From Phycisphaerales bacterium (GTDB taxonomy: Bacteria; Planctomycetota; Phycisphaerae; Phycisphaerales; UBA1924), in contig JAIEQQ010000504.1 in NCBI GenBank assembly GCA_019747615.1, forward strand, positions 1 through 6,240: a stretch of DNA of 6,240 nucleotides, in the 5' to 3' direction. This document shows, piece by piece, positions 5,885-6,240 of the stretch. A model generated the notes under the pieces. It did not search any database. It had not been told where the DNA came from and saw nothing but the letters and a program-made list of their open reading frames with translations. The position numbers and the translations under genes were made by a program. Each line of letters starts with the position of its first letter. Position 1 is the first letter of the stretch.

Positions 5885-6240
5885 GTGACAACACCCAGCC
5901 AGCTCACCCCGACTGACGCCCCCCCAACGCCCCCCGCCCAGCCATCTGCGCTTGACGCCCACTCCGACGGCGGCGCCGCTCGCAGCCCCAAAGCCGTCGT
6001 GCTGCTGGCCATCGTCACGCTGCTGGCACTGGCCATCGACTTGGTCTCCAAGTACCTGGCGTTTCATTACGTCGCCGGCGCGCCTGTCACCGTCAGCCGC
6101 GAGGAAGTCCTCGCCCTCGCGGCTCAAAACCCCCGCTTCATCCAGAGCGTCATCCCGCCGCATCCGCCCGTGCCCGTCGTGCCCGCGGCGAGGGCGTGCG
6201 TCGTCGTGCGCACGTCGGTGCCGGCGGCGGGACGGCTCAG
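5885..6240 (+). CDS. lspA: Lipoprotein signal peptidase (signal peptidase II), N-terminal part, 3' end outside window
   Basis: LspA is an inner-membrane aspartyl protease that cuts the signal peptide from prolipoproteins after lipid attachment. The window holds 118 residues. Residues 1-36 are a Pro/Thr/Ala/Ser-rich hydrophilic extension not usual in LspA. Residues 37-62 form a first membrane helix ending in AIDLVSKYLAF (50-60), which matches the family's conserved D..SK segment (E. coli IDLGSKYL). The following GAPVTVSREEVLALAAQNPRF... segment is the extracytoplasmic region and contains a PPHPPVPVVP run (91-100). The catalytic Asp pair and the NxGxxFG motif would lie beyond or near the window end and are not seen; the last 18 residues do not look like the expected family sequence. 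The GTG start at 5885 is the first in-frame choice after the DksA-like gene, with only a weak AGG upstream. The position right after a DksA-like gene supports the call. Confidence 0.7.
   Translation, partial: MTTPSQLTPTDAPPTPPAQPSALDAHSDGGAARSPKAVVLLAIVTLLALAIDLVSKYLAFHYVAGAPVTVSREEVLALAAQNPRFIQSVIPPHPPVPVVPAARACVVVRTSVPAAGRL

Noticed and set aside
5417..6163. Minus-strand open frame of 248 residues opposite the DksA-like gene and lspA
   Set aside because: Crosses the junction of two supported genes on the other strand, with antisense-type composition and no domain.
1..6240. Defence island, prophage, IS element or CRISPR array
   Set aside because: No transposase, integrase, nuclease, repeat-spacer pattern or terminal inverted repeats found; all gene-sized stretches are explained by the listed genes.

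Overview
This 6.2 kb window is GC-rich bacterial chromosome, densely coded, with strong G/C preference at third codon positions. Nothing in it names the species. The GC content, a DksA-like protein with a long basic Ala/Lys/Pro tail placed directly before lspA, and the polyproline-type extensions on several proteins would suit a member of the Planctomycetota, perhaps class Phycisphaerae. That assignment is inference from general knowledge, not from a marker gene.

Layout, left to right: (1) the 3' part of a COG1649-type 'family 10 glycosylhydrolase-like' (GHL10) gene on +; (2) proC, pyrroline-5-carboxylate reductase, on +, 91 bases downstream; (3) a 68-base convergent junction carrying a four-copy 8-bp tandem repeat; (4) on the minus strand, a two-gene ABC-2 type export operon, ATPase then permease, joined by an ATGA stop/start overlap; (5) a divergent intergenic region of about 190 bases; (6) on +, a TraR/DksA-family protein with a 155-residue histone-H1-like tail and a zinc finger that has lost three of four cysteines; (7) 27 bases later, the 5' part of lspA (lipoprotein signal peptidase), cut by the window end.

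Functionally these are mostly housekeeping and cell-envelope genes: carbohydrate-active enzyme, proline biosynthesis, membrane export, transcription modulation and lipoprotein maturation. The ATPase and permease should form one transporter, probably a homodimer of each subunit, whose cargo cannot be read from the sequence. The DksA-like gene and lspA look co-transcribed.

I found no phage, IS element, CRISPR array, RNA gene or defence island, and no convincing new multi-gene system. The items most worth a second look are the tail-plus-degenerate-finger design of the DksA-like protein, the long extracytoplasmic coiled-coil loop in the ABC permease, and two short tandem repeats (one inside proC, one at the convergent junction).
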